Shown: positions 1 through 8,469, counted from the stretch's first letter. The stretch: DNA of 64,000 nucleotides from Variovorax sp. 679 (GCF_003952185.1 NZ_RXFS01000020.1:1-64000); one strand, 5' to 3'. Numbers and translations: made by a program. Notes: generated from the sequence alone by a model not told the origin.

Positions 1-1
1 A

Positions 2-691
2 CTCGAACTGCTGCCTGCTGCCGCCTACGGCACGCAGTGGCTTCAGGTGCAGGACGACAACGGCAAGTTTCTGGCGAAGTGGCCCAGCAATGACGCGGTG
101 AGCGAGATCTACACGCTCGATCGGGACAAGTGGTGGAGGTTGATCAATCCGGATTGGATTGATCCGGCGGGGCAGGCCGGAAAACCCAAGGAAGAAGGAG
201 GAAAGCCGACGAACCAAATAGGCCTGGAAGCCACGACGACCCGGATCGAAGATGCAATGAGATTTGCGGACGCTATCCGGGACACGTTCCATCCACGCAC
301 TTATGCGCACTACGGCAGCGACCCAGTGCAGCCGGCTTGGAACGACTTGGTATGGCGCGTGGTCGATGGCGACCCTGTCATCGCCGGCGATCCGTTGACC
401 TGGACCTTGTTGCCCGGAACCGAGGGAGACAACGGCGAGGGGGCGTTACGCGTGAAAGGCGACCGAGGCGAAGTTCTCAAGCTCAAGCTTCAGCCCCCGA
501 TGACCCCCAGCGACGGCACAGTGCCCGTGGAACGCAGCGCCGCCAAGGTGCGCGCGAAGGTCAAGTGCGTGCAGGCCGGATACGACCACCAGGGCAGCTA
601 CAGCGACGCCAACGCCAGCGCAGCCACGCTCTACGGGATCGTGCGCATCGCGGCGGATTTCGATCCCCAGTGGTGGTCGGAAAAATACTGA
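2..691 (+). CDS. C-terminal part of a lipase-like alpha/beta hydrolase, probable type VI secretion effector (5' end outside window)
   Basis: The frame is open to the left edge, so only the last 229 residues are present and the GTG at 47 is internal. The tail has SDGTVP (Asp codon at 512-514) followed by GYDHQGSY (His codon at 587-589), the usual placing of the acid and histidine of a lipase triad, then a TLYGIVRIA helix. Alpha/beta hydrolase effectors of the Tle classes end this way; the nucleophile elbow would lie off the window. The next gene resembles a Tle immunity protein, which supports an effector role. Exact Tle class is unsure; a non-secreted hydrolase is the alternative. Confidence 0.6.
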   Translation, partial: LELLPAAAYGTQWLQVQDDNGKFLAKWPSNDAVSEIYTLDRDKWWRLINPDWIDPAGQAGKPKEEGGKPTNQIGLEATTTRIEDAMRFADAIRDTFHPRTYAHYGSDPVQPAWNDLVWRVVDGDPVIAGDPLTWTLLPGTEGDNGEGALRVKGDRGEVLKLKLQPPMTPSDGTVPVERSAAKVRAKVKCVQAGYDHQGSYSDANASAATLYGIVRIAADFDPQWWSEKY

Positions 692-726
692 ACACGGCCA
701 CTATCTTTGACGATCAAGGACTCCCC

Positions 727-1680
727 ATGAATCGACGCATCGAGACATTGTTCGAGCACACCAAACTGCTGTGCTTCGGGCGCTATGTGCTGACCGCACC
801 GACGGATTCACGACTGGCGTTTGGCCGCGACTTTCCGACGCTGCTCAACCGGGCCAATGACATCGAGCAAGTGATGGCCGCCGACCGCGCAAAGATATTG
901 TCAGCCGACAAGACGGCCGAGATCACCTACTTCGGCAAAGGGCCGGCACCGAACCTCTGGCTCATGCGTTCGTTCAAGAGCGTATCGGCGAAGAAGTACG
1001 GGCTGGAGAGCTTCGACGTCTACTACGTTGTGGGGCCTCACATCTTTGTCGGCGGCAACGCCACGGCCAAGAGCTACAACATAACCGCGGATTCAATACT
1101 TCAATATACGGTCGAGACGGCCAGCAACCTGCGCGCACGCGAGCCCGACGAGGTCCCCACGGAGCAGGGCCTTTGCCATGAGTACGGCTTCACCCGCGTC
1201 GATGGCTCCCGAGGTCCGGCCCTGTCCCAGGCCGGCCTTCACATGGCGGCGCTGCCCGACGTCGTGTTCAGCGTCCAGAGCAACCAGAGCCAGAGCACCA
1301 AAGGCAGCAATGGCTACGGCCTGCTCAAGCTCATCAACGACCGCAAGCGAGACGCCGGCAGCAGCTATCCCAAGCTGACGACGCTGCGCGAGGGAAAGAA
1401 GAAAGTCCACGGCTGGGACGGCGAGGAGTCGCTGGTCCGCGAAGCCGATGGTTCGCACGACTTCGAGTGGATGTTCATCGGTGAAACCGGCAACGTCGCA
1501 CGCCCGGCATTGCTGCAAGCGGCAATGTTCACCAAGGTGGCCTCCGACCGCGTGGGCGCTGCCGCAGCCTCCTCGCTCAACGACGAAGAAGCCATCGCCC
1601 TCTGGGACAAGCTGCTCGACGGCCTCAAGTTCCGCGTGGCCGTGCCCGGTGCCCCGGCCAGCGCGGTAGCAATCAAATGA
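727..1680 (+). CDS. Probable Tli4-type immunity protein for the upstream lipase effector
   Basis: The 317-aa product starts at ATG 727 after an AAGGA box, 35 nt behind the hydrolase stop; an in-frame extension back to 337 only overlaps the hydrolase gene. The N-terminal CFGRYVLTAP segment and the later GETGN/RPALL region look like Tli4 (Tle cognate immunity protein 4) family members, which neutralise lipase effectors in the periplasm. I see no clear signal peptide from this start. Order effector then immunity is the normal arrangement. The family call comes from recalled motifs, not a search. Confidence 0.6.
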   Translation: MNRRIETLFEHTKLLCFGRYVLTAPTDSRLAFGRDFPTLLNRANDIEQVMAADRAKILSADKTAEITYFGKGPAPNLWLMRSFKSVSAKKYGLESFDVYYVVGPHIFVGGNATAKSYNITADSILQYTVETASNLRAREPDEVPTEQGLCHEYGFTRVDGSRGPALSQAGLHMAALPDVVFSVQSNQSQSTKGSNGYGLLKLINDRKRDAGSSYPKLTTLREGKKKVHGWDGEESLVREADGSHDFEWMFIGETGNVARPALLQAAMFTKVASDRVGAAAASSLNDEEAIALWDKLLDGLKFRVAVPGAPASAVAIK

Positions 1681-1844
1681 ATCGATCTGCAATGACACAA
1701 ACACAAGCTCCCACCCGCCGCGATGCTCTTCAAGCCCTGGCATCGATGCTCGCGCTGCCCCTCTCTCCCCTGCCGCAGGTACAGGCCGCACTGCTTCCGA
1801 CGCAGGAGGCCGTGAACCGGCTCTGGCGTCCGATCAACGCCTGA
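1677..1844 (+). CDS. Small ORF translationally coupled to the immunity gene
   Basis: ATG at 1677 overlaps the upstream TGA by 4 nt (ATGA). The 55-aa product begins MNRSAMTQTQAPTRRDALQ followed by a hydrophobic alanine/leucine stretch, resembling a twin-arginine or Sec leader with no mature domain after it. It may be the truncated 5' end of a larger exported-protein gene or a small membrane peptide. The ATGA overlap is the main argument that it is translated. No function is recognised. Confidence 0.35.
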   Translation: MNRSAMTQTQAPTRRDALQALASMLALPLSPLPQVQAALLPTQEAVNRLWRPINA

Positions 1845-1929
1845 CGATGCCGGACGTCACATCCAGCAACAACCGGCACCAAGACCCACCACCCGAGGGC
1901 GATTCCTGATGTCTGCAGAATAGGAGCCC

Positions 1930-4239
1930 ATGCACGTCCGACTCCCGCGCCATCCGGCGCGCTCTCTCGCCCCCGCCTGCGCCCTCCTCTCCCTCGCGCT
2001 CCTCCTGCCCTCCGCATCGGCCGCACCCGATGGGACGACGGCTGCCCCACAGCAGCAACAACAGGACGCAGACGCCCGCATCGAAGCCCTGATCTCCCGC
2101 ATGACCGTGCAGGAAAAAGCCGGCCAGCTCAGCCTGTACGGCCCCGCCGACATCGACACCCCCAACAACCCGCAGGCCGGCTGGCGCAACGCGCAGCAGG
2201 AAACGGCCGACGTGCGCGCCGGCCAGCTCACAGGCCTGTTCAACAACGCGGGCCTCGAAGGCAAGCGGCGGCTGCAGCAGATCGCGGTGAAGGAGTCGCG
2301 CCTGGGCATTCCGCTGATCTTCGGTGCGGACGTGATCCATGGCTTTCGCACCATGTTCCCGATGCCACTGGCCGAGGCCTCCAGCTGGGAGCCGGCGTTG
2401 GCCGAGCGCACCGCCCGCGCGGCGGCGGTGGAGGCCACTGCGGACGGCTTTCGCTGGACTTTCGCACCGATGGTCGACATCGCACGCGACGCCCGCTGGG
2501 GCCGCGGCCTCGAAGGCGTGGGCGAGGACGTCTTCCTCGCGAAGCAGTTCGCGGCCGCGCGCGTGCGCGGCTTCCAGGGCACGGACCTCTCCCGGCCCGA
2601 CTCGATGCTGGCCACGCCCAAGCACTTCGCCGCCTACGGCGCTGCCGAGGGCGGGCTCGACTACAACGTGAGCGACATCTCGGAGCGCACGCTGCGCGAG
2701 GTGTACCTGCCGCCGTTCCGCTCGGCGCTGGATGCGGGCGCGCTGTCGGTGATGAGCGCCTTCAACGAGATCGGCGGCGTGCCCTCCACCGCCAACCCCG
2801 CGCTGCTCACGGGCGTGCTGCGCGACGAATGGAAGTTCCGGGGCTTCGTGGTCTCCGACTACACGGCCGACGAGGAACTGGTGGAGCACGGCTACGCCGC
2901 CAACCCGCGCGAAGCCGCCAAGCTGGCCTTCATGGCCGGCACCGACGTGAGCATGCAGAGCGGCCTGTACATGCGCTACCTGCCCGACCTCGTGGCCTCG
3001 GGCGAGGTGCCGATGGCGCGGCTCGACGAGGCCGTGCGCCGCGTGCTGCGCGTCAAGCAGAAGCTCGGCCTCTTCGACGACCCGATGCGCGGCCTCGACG
3101 GCCTGCCCGCCTCGCAACGCCCCGAGAACCCCGAGTTCATCGCGCTGGCCCGCGAGAGCGCGCGCCGCTCCATCGTGATGCTGAAGAACGATCGCATGCT
3201 GCTGCCGCTGCCCAAGGCCGGCACGAAGATCGCGCTGATCGGCCCTTTCGCCGAAGGCACCATCGACCTGATGGGCGCGTGGAGCCTGTTCCCGGGGCAG
3301 TCGGCGCCGGTGGGCATCGACCAGGGCCTGCGCTCGGCGCTCGGCCCGAACTCTTCGGTGAACGTGGTGCGCGGCTCGGGCATCGAGTCGGCGCTGCCCG
3401 GCGGCATCGACGCCGCGGTCGCTGCAGCGCGCGATGCCGACGTGGTGCTGCTGGCCATCGGCGAAAGCCAGAAGATGTCGGGCGAGGCGCGCTCGCGCAG
3501 CGACATCGGCCTGCCGCAGGCGCAGCAGGACCTGGCCGAGGCCGTGGCCGCCACCGGCAAGCCGGTGGTCGTGCTGCTGAGCAACGGCCGCGCGATGGCG
3601 CTCAAGGGCGCGGTGCGCAGTGCGCGCGCCATCCTCGTCACCTGGTTCCTCGGCGTGCAGACCGGCAATGCGATCGCAGACGTGGTGTTCGGCGACTTCA
3701 ATCCCTCGGGCCGCCTGCCGGTCAGCTTTCCGCAGACGGCCGGGCAGGTGCCCTACTACTACGCCCACAAGCGCACCGGCCGCCCCTCACCCGAGAACGC
3801 ACCCGACACGGCCTTCAAGACCCGCTACGTCGACGCGACGAACGAAGCGCTCTACCCCTTCGGCTTCGGCATCGGCTATGCGCCCGTGCGCTACGACAGC
3901 GTCGAGCTGAGCACCGAGCGCCTGCGGATGTCGGACACGCTGCGCGTGCGCGCCACCGTCACCAACACCGGCGCGCGCGAGGCGGAGGAAGTGGTGCAGC
4001 TCTACATCGACCAGCGCGCCGCGAGCGTGACGCGGCCGGTGCGCGAGCTCAAGGACTTCCGCAAGCTGAGCATCGCGCCCGGTGCGTCGGTGCAGGTCGA
4101 GTTCACGCTCACGAAGGACGACCTGCAGTTCATCGGCCGGGACATGAAGCCCACGGTCGAGCCCGGCGAGTTCGACCTGTGGGTCGCGCCTTCGGCTGCC
4201 GACGGCATCCGCAGGCGCTTCGTGCTCACGCGCGATTGA
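1930..4239 (+). CDS. bglX: Periplasmic beta-glucosidase, glycoside hydrolase family 3 (BglX-like)
   Basis: 769 aa, close to the 765 aa of E. coli BglX. Hydrolyses terminal beta-D-glucosides of oligosaccharides in the periplasm. A signal peptide covers about residues 1-31. The GH3 N-terminal barrel includes KHFAAYG (231-237) and the catalytic nucleophile Asp310 in GFVVSDYTA; the alpha/beta sandwich follows at about 420-640 and a fibronectin III-like domain ends the protein (NTGAREAEEVVQLYI). It stands alone, with a long leader after the previous gene and a small minus-strand gene downstream. Confidence 0.93.
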   Translation: MHVRLPRHPARSLAPACALLSLALLLPSASAAPDGTTAAPQQQQQDADARIEALISRMTVQEKAGQLSLYGPADIDTPNNPQAGWRNAQQETADVRAGQLTGLFNNAGLEGKRRLQQIAVKESRLGIPLIFGADVIHGFRTMFPMPLAEASSWEPALAERTARAAAVEATADGFRWTFAPMVDIARDARWGRGLEGVGEDVFLAKQFAAARVRGFQGTDLSRPDSMLATPKHFAAYGAAEGGLDYNVSDISERTLREVYLPPFRSALDAGALSVMSAFNEIGGVPSTANPALLTGVLRDEWKFRGFVVSDYTADEELVEHGYAANPREAAKLAFMAGTDVSMQSGLYMRYLPDLVASGEVPMARLDEAVRRVLRVKQKLGLFDDPMRGLDGLPASQRPENPEFIALARESARRSIVMLKNDRMLLPLPKAGTKIALIGPFAEGTIDLMGAWSLFPGQSAPVGIDQGLRSALGPNSSVNVVRGSGIESALPGGIDAAVAAARDADVVLLAIGESQKMSGEARSRSDIGLPQAQQDLAEAVAATGKPVVVLLSNGRAMALKGAVRSARAILVTWFLGVQTGNAIADVVFGDFNPSGRLPVSFPQTAGQVPYYYAHKRTGRPSPENAPDTAFKTRYVDATNEALYPFGFGIGYAPVRYDSVELSTERLRMSDTLRVRATVTNTGAREAEEVVQLYIDQRAASVTRPVRELKDFRKLSIAPGASVQVEFTLTKDDLQFIGRDMKPTVEPGEFDLWVAPSAADGIRRRFVLTRD

Positions 4240-4258
4240 AGACTGGCAAAGCCGCGTC

Positions 4259-4609
4259 TCACTCGCCCATTGCGTGCACGGCCGACGAGTTCGCCGATGC
4301 CACGGGCGGCGCCACCTGCGACTCCATGATCTCCGTCGGATGAATGCCGTTGTTCGCACGAATCGCCTCGGCCTGCACCTGCGCACGGTCGGCGCCCGCA
4401 ACGGACGGCTGCACCTGCGACTCCGGCACCTCCGTCGCGTGGATGCCGTTGTTGGCACGCGCGGCATCGTCGGCGACCGCATCGCGCGACATCGTCGAGT
4501 GCGAGATCTGCGGATAGTCGGGGTCGGCGCGGCCACCCGCGTGCGCGAGCGAGGCCAGCGCCAGCGCGGGCACGGCGGCGATGCACAAGGCTGCTGTACG
4601 GACTCTCAT
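4259..4609 (-). CDS. Small secreted protein, DUF4148-like, unknown function
   Basis: 116 aa with a signal peptide ending near AHA (residue 24). The mature part contains two similar blocks, each with an RANNGIHxTEIxESQVxPxVA pattern, so it looks internally duplicated. Short exported proteins with RAxVxAEA helices are common in Comamonadaceae (DUF4148-like); a second one lies at 12838-13188. Function unknown. Three 22-bp-spaced repeats sit upstream and suggest control by a dedicated regulator. Confidence 0.7.
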   Translation of the reverse strand: MRVRTAALCIAAVPALALASLAHAGGRADPDYPQISHSTMSRDAVADDAARANNGIHATEVPESQVQPSVAGADRAQVQAEAIRANNGIHPTEIMESQVAPPVASANSSAVHAMGE

Positions 4610-4666
4610 GGCTGTCTCCTTGAGTGATGACGATGTTTCACTCTAGGACGCGGTACTTACCGGTCG

Positions 4667-4715
4667 GTGAGGGTCCGCTTAGGCCGCAGTGAGAGTTCGC
4701 TTAGGTGGGCGTGAG
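4667..4715 (-). promoter_or_regulatory. Tandem 22-bp-period repeats, candidate response-regulator operator
   Basis: Copies start at 4667 and 4689 and share GTGAG, a 5-nt variable part, then CGCTTAGG; a third partial GTGAG starts at 4711, again 22 bp on. Read on the minus strand, CCTAAGCG lies ahead of the small secreted gene (start 4609), about 60-100 bp upstream. A 22-bp spacing is two helical turns, typical of OmpR-class regulators binding one DNA face. The binding protein is unknown. Confidence 0.45.
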
Positions 4716-4846
4716 GGCGCAAGAAACCAGCAGATGACGAGCAAGGGCTTCGGCATACGCAAGGATGCACAGCGCAGGGATCTGTCGGATCACGCGACCC
4801 TCATCTATATTCGGTCGATCAGTCCTCCGGAACCACTTGCCGCCGA

Positions 4847-5446
4847 ATGCGCCCCTTGATCGAAACAAAGGCCTTCCCGCAATCGCTGAATGGCGAGGTG
4901 GCACGGGTCGCCTCACGACTCGTCCATGAGGAAGATCATCAGGGCAGCGGCAACTTTTGCGTACAGGTACAGGGCGAGTTGCTGGAGATACCGAACCGGC
5001 TCTACTACCGCCCAACACTGCTCGACCGCGCGATCGAGGGGTCGGAACTCTCGCACCAGATCGCAGCCTGCCTGGGCACCCGGCACCATGATGGCTTTGC
5101 ACGCCAACGCTGCCTCGAGCGCCTGCTGCCGATAACGCAGCCATGGGTCGTGCCGTACGTAGTCGCATTGCTGGGCGAGTACGTCCTCCCCATCATCATG
5201 GTCATCGAAGCGCATAGCCGAAGCGATGACCTTGGGCTCTATGGCGAGTTCCTAGCGCGAAACACGCAGTACCTCAAGAAGACCGAGCGCCGCGTGATGA
5301 GCTACTGGGATGCCTACCACCGGCATCTCTATCCCCAGCGCGCGCAATACCCTGGCTTCCTGGCAATGACCGCGCTCGAGAACGCGGCGAACAACGCAGC
5401 AGCAACAATCGGTCTCGATCTGTCCACCCGAGGAGCGAATGTATGA
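4847..5446 (+). CDS. Hypothetical protein, first of three ATGA-overlapped genes
   Basis: 199 aa, no signal peptide, one hydrophobic stretch near PWVVPYVVALLGEYVLPII (residues about 99-117). No family is recognised. Codon use is less GC-skewed than in its neighbours (several TTG, CTA and ATA-type choices), so it may be acquired DNA. The start at 4847 lacks a strong ribosome binding site and is the least certain part. Its stop overlaps the next start by 4 nt, arguing for one transcript. Confidence 0.6.
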   Translation: MRPLIETKAFPQSLNGEVARVASRLVHEEDHQGSGNFCVQVQGELLEIPNRLYYRPTLLDRAIEGSELSHQIAACLGTRHHDGFARQRCLERLLPITQPWVVPYVVALLGEYVLPIIMVIEAHSRSDDLGLYGEFLARNTQYLKKTERRVMSYWDAYHRHLYPQRAQYPGFLAMTALENAANNAAATIGLDLSTRGANV

Positions 5447-5736
5447 CCGCCACCGCAATCCCCCTCGACCACACGCTGACCCTCGTGTCCGACACGGCCA
5501 TCAACATCTACCGCTTCAATGCGAGCGGCCAGGTCGCCGCCACCATCGGTACGAAGAACGGCCCGGTGTGCGGACCGCTTTTCAGCTGGCGTGTTTTGTC
5601 CGCAGATTGCATCGAGATCGCCGACTCGGACGGCCACACCGACCGATGGACGAACATCCGCGTCGAAAGGGACCTGCTGCACGCCGAGTGCAACGGCCTC
5701 GCCCGGACCTTCACGATCAGAAAGCCCTCCCAATGA
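5443..5736 (+). CDS. Hypothetical small beta-rich protein
   Basis: 97 aa, starting in ATGA with the upstream stop and ending in ATGA with the downstream start. Strand-like alternation (TLTLVSDTAINIYRFN, WTNIRVERDLLHAECN) suggests a small beta barrel or lipocalin-like fold. No signal peptide. No family recognised; position implies co-expression with both neighbours. Confidence 0.6.
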   Translation: MTATAIPLDHTLTLVSDTAINIYRFNASGQVAATIGTKNGPVCGPLFSWRVLSADCIEIADSDGHTDRWTNIRVERDLLHAECNGLARTFTIRKPSQ

Positions 5737-6083
5737 AAGTCAAACGACTGGTCGCCAACTTCGCCACGCCGGAGCCCGCGCGCGCCGCCGTCTTCTACAA
5801 GGACATCCTCGGCCTCGACCTGCTGATGGACCACGGCTGGATCCAGACCTACGGCTCGCAAGCCGGCATGACGGTGCAGCTCAGCTTTGCATCGGAGGGC
5901 GGCTCGGGCACGCCGGTGCCCGACCTTTCCATCGAGGTCGACGATGTGAACGAAGCCTTCGAGCGCATGAAGGCCGCCGGCTTCGCCATCGAATACGGCC
6001 CGGCGGACGAGCCATGGGGCGTGCGCCGCTTCTACGTGCGCGATCCGTTCGGCAAGCTCGTCAACATCCTCGCGCACGCCTGA
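5733..6083 (+). CDS. VOC (glyoxalase/bleomycin-resistance) superfamily protein
   Basis: 116 aa, one full VOC unit made of two beta-alpha-beta-beta-beta modules: FATPEPARAAVFYKDILGLD at the N-terminus, and VDDVNEAFERMKAAGF with FYVRDPFGKLVNILAH at the end. Such proteins are metal-dependent lyases, dioxygenases or drug-binding proteins. The final segment has no Glu in the usual metal-ligand place (LVNIL), so catalysis by classical glyoxalase chemistry is doubtful and binding is possible. Last gene of the ATGA-linked trio. Confidence 0.8.
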   Translation: MKVKRLVANFATPEPARAAVFYKDILGLDLLMDHGWIQTYGSQAGMTVQLSFASEGGSGTPVPDLSIEVDDVNEAFERMKAAGFAIEYGPADEPWGVRRFYVRDPFGKLVNILAHA

Positions 6084-6104
6084 GCAAGCCTGCGCAAGGC
6101 TCGC

Positions 6105-7400
6105 TCAGTCGAGCCCGTGGAAGACGCTGTCGTCCGGCCCGATATGCGAGGGCGGCGTCCAGGCCGCGTCGCGCATCGAGCGGCTCACCAGCTTTTCGAC
6201 GCCCAGCAGCGTGGCGAAGATCGCCATGCGCACCGGGATGCCGTTGTCGGTCTGGCGGAAGATGGCCAGGCGCGGGTCGTTGTTGAGATCGACGCTCAGG
6301 TCGTGCGAGCCGGGGCGGCCGTCGCGCGGCAGCGGGTGCATCACGACCACGTTGGGCCTGCAGGCCGATTCGACAAGCGCGCGGTTGATCTCGAAGGCGT
6401 TGTCGAAGCCTTCCAGCACCTCGTCTTGCGCGAAGCGCTCCTTCTGGATGCGCGTGGCGTAGATGATGTCCGCGCCGGCCAGCGCCTGCGCGGGCGTGGC
6501 GGCCGTCTCGACCACGTGGCCGTTGCGGCTCACGGCCTCGACGATCTCCGCGGGCATCGCGAGCGAAGGCGGCGAGATCAGCGTGAACTTCAGCCCCTTG
6601 TAGAGCGCCAGCAGCTTGATGAGCGAATGCACCGTGCGCCCGTACTTCAGGTCGCCGACCATCGCGATGTGAGCACCGTCGACCAGCTTGCCCAGGCGCG
6701 AGAACTCGCGCTGGATGGTGTACAGGTCGAGCAGCGCCTGGCTCGGATGCTCGCCCGGCCCGTCGCCACCATTGATGACCGGCACGTTGGTGGCACGCGC
6801 GAACTCCGCCACCGAGCCCTGCTCCGGATGCCGCACCACGATGGCGTCGACGTACCCGCTGATGACGCGACTGGTGTCGTAGATCGATTCGCCCTTGGCC
6901 ATCGACGAGAAGGTGAAGCCGGTGGTGTCGCACACCGAGCCGCCCAGCCGGCAGAACGCGGCGCCGAAGCTCACGCGAGTGCGCGTACTGGCCTCGAAGA
7001 ACAGGTTGGCGAGCACCGCCCCTTCGAGCACGCGGCTGACCTTGCGGCGGCGCGCGATGGGCTGCATCACGTCGGCCAGTTGGAACAGCTCGTCGATGGC
7101 ATCGCGATTGAACTGGCTGACCGACAGCAGGTGGTGCGAGCCCTCGATGGCCAGCGACTTCCGCAGTGCGCCTTCATGTGCGCTTTGCGTATATTCACTG
7201 CGCCGCCCGTCGGATGCCAGGATTTCGCTCACGAAGCGCCGCGCGACCTCTGGCATCGCCCGGAATTCATTGGATTCGTCGGGCAGCAGCCAGGCGTCGA
7301 GCGCTCTCCTGCGGCTGCCGATGCGCTCCGCGAAGGCGTCGCGCGTCATGTTGAGTTGACGCATCGCGTCGCGGAGAAGCACTTGCTGCGGCATGTTCAT
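6105..7400 (-). CDS. pyrB: Aspartate carbamoyltransferase with N-terminal helix-turn-helix-like extension
   Basis: Catalyses carbamoyl phosphate plus L-aspartate to N-carbamoyl-aspartate in pyrimidine synthesis. The 431 aa exceed a normal PyrB catalytic chain (about 310-320 aa) by some 90-100 residues at the N-terminus. That extension (LRDAMRQLNMTRDAFAERIG onward) reads like a short HTH. The enzyme part carries the phosphate-loop STRTR, GGDGPGEHPSQALLD and HPLPR motifs. ATG 7400 is chosen; a TTG at 7421 would add seven residues but lies inside the promoter. No pyrI, pyrC or pyrR lies nearby. It may be a paralogue of a housekeeping PyrB. Confidence 0.85.
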   Translation of the reverse strand: MNMPQQVLLRDAMRQLNMTRDAFAERIGSRRRALDAWLLPDESNEFRAMPEVARRFVSEILASDGRRSEYTQSAHEGALRKSLAIEGSHHLLSVSQFNRDAIDELFQLADVMQPIARRRKVSRVLEGAVLANLFFEASTRTRVSFGAAFCRLGGSVCDTTGFTFSSMAKGESIYDTSRVISGYVDAIVVRHPEQGSVAEFARATNVPVINGGDGPGEHPSQALLDLYTIQREFSRLGKLVDGAHIAMVGDLKYGRTVHSLIKLLALYKGLKFTLISPPSLAMPAEIVEAVSRNGHVVETAATPAQALAGADIIYATRIQKERFAQDEVLEGFDNAFEINRALVESACRPNVVVMHPLPRDGRPGSHDLSVDLNNDPRLAIFRQTDNGIPVRMAIFATLLGVEKLVSRSMRDAAWTPPSHIGPDDSVFHGLD

Positions 7401-7401
7401 G

Positions 7402-7437
7402 GGCCGCAAATATATACTCAATGCGTATATTTTCCAA
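7402..7437 (-). promoter_or_regulatory. Promoter with inverted repeat directly ahead of the aspartate carbamoyltransferase gene
   Basis: On the minus strand TTGGAA (7437-7432) and TATATT (7414-7409) are separated by exactly 17 bp. Initiation would fall within a few bases of ATG 7400, so the mRNA may be nearly leaderless; no ribosome binding site is visible. An inverted repeat ATATAC-N7-GTATAT (7412-7430) overlaps the -10 and spacer. The 10-mer at its right side (7422-7431) recurs inside the gene at 7186-7195, suggesting two operator half-sites. Confidence 0.55.
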
Positions 7438-7461
7438 GCATAGGCAGTAAACCAGGAAAAA

Positions 7462-8469
7462 CTATCTCCTGGCCTTCCTCGCTGGCTTCTTCGCGGCGCC
7501 CTGCCGTGGCGAACGTTGCCGCAGGGTCGAACCGGAGCCGCGCGGTGGGTTTGGCGGTGCCACGTCGTGCTGGCTTGCCCTCAGGGTGAAATCGCATGTC
7601 TTCACCGCCAGCTCGACGATGCGCGCGAGCGCCGGGCTCGAGCTGTCGCGCCGGTAGACCGCGCTGTAGACCAGCGGCGGCGGCATCGGGTCGCTCCTGA
7701 CGATGCGCAGCAGGCCGCTGCGGATGTCCGGGCGCACGTAGTCGAGCGCCTGCTGGCTGATGCCGAAGCCGCTGATCGTCAGTTCGCGCAGCACGGTGGT
7801 GCTGTTCGTCAGCATCACCTTGCCGAAGCGGAAGCCGTGCTCGGCGCGCCACGCTTCGTAGAACCTGTTTTTCGAGGCGCCGGCCGGCTGCTCGATCACC
7901 GGGTAGTCGGCGAACTCGTGCGGCTTCAGCGCCCGGTTGGGAATGACGAGGCGCGGGCTCGCGATCCAGGCCTGGTCGACCTGCCCTACTTTCACCGACT
8001 CGAAAGCCTGCCCCCAGAAGATGCCCGGCATGATGGTCAGGTCGAGCTTGTTGGCCTCCAGCCGCTCGAAGAGCGTGAGCCCCGCATCCACCACCGGCTC
8101 GAGCGTCACCTCGGGATGCAGCTTCTGCAGCAGCTGGATGAGCCGAGTGAGCCAGGTCATCGCGATCAGCTCCGTCACGCCCACCCTGAAGGTGCCACGC
8201 AGCGTCTTGTCGACGCTGATGTCGTGCTCGATGCGCTGCCACAGCCGCAGGGCCTCTTCCGCGAGCGGCAGCAGCTCGCGCCCTGCATGGGCCAGCTCCA
8301 GCCCGTGCGAGGTGCGATGCAGCAAGGGGCCGCCCAATGAATCCTCCAGCTCGGCCAGGCGCTTGGAGATGGCCGACTGCGTGGTGTGCAGCTTTACCGC
8401 CGCGGCGCTGAAGCTCTGGAGCTTGGCGCTGAAGAGAAAGGCCTCCAGCTGCTTGAAGGTGAAGTTCAT
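7462..8469 (-). CDS. LysR-family transcriptional regulator
   Basis: 335 aa from ATG 8469. The N-terminal winged HTH is clear (FKQLEAFLFSAKLQSFSAAA, TTQSAISKRLAELE at about residues 5-45) and is followed by an effector-binding domain. The C-terminal 40 residues are basic and low complexity (RQGAAKKPARKARR). It is divergent from the aminotransferase/Bug/aldolase operon and almost certainly controls it, with an inducer likely to be the imported dicarboxylate or a breakdown product. A longer open frame upstream is read-through on the wrong side and is not used. Confidence 0.92.
   Translation of the reverse strand: MNFTFKQLEAFLFSAKLQSFSAAAVKLHTTQSAISKRLAELEDSLGGPLLHRTSHGLELAHAGRELLPLAEEALRLWQRIEHDISVDKTLRGTFRVGVTELIAMTWLTRLIQLLQKLHPEVTLEPVVDAGLTLFERLEANKLDLTIMPGIFWGQAFESVKVGQVDQAWIASPRLVIPNRALKPHEFADYPVIEQPAGASKNRFYEAWRAEHGFRFGKVMLTNSTTVLRELTISGFGISQQALDYVRPDIRSGLLRIVRSDPMPPPLVYSAVYRRDSSSPALARIVELAVKTCDFTLRASQHDVAPPNPPRGSGSTLRQRSPRQGAAKKPARKARR

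Noticed and set aside
1834..3768. 644-aa minus-strand frame across the GH3 gene
   Set aside because: Shadow of a well-supported glycoside hydrolase; composition is antisense-like.
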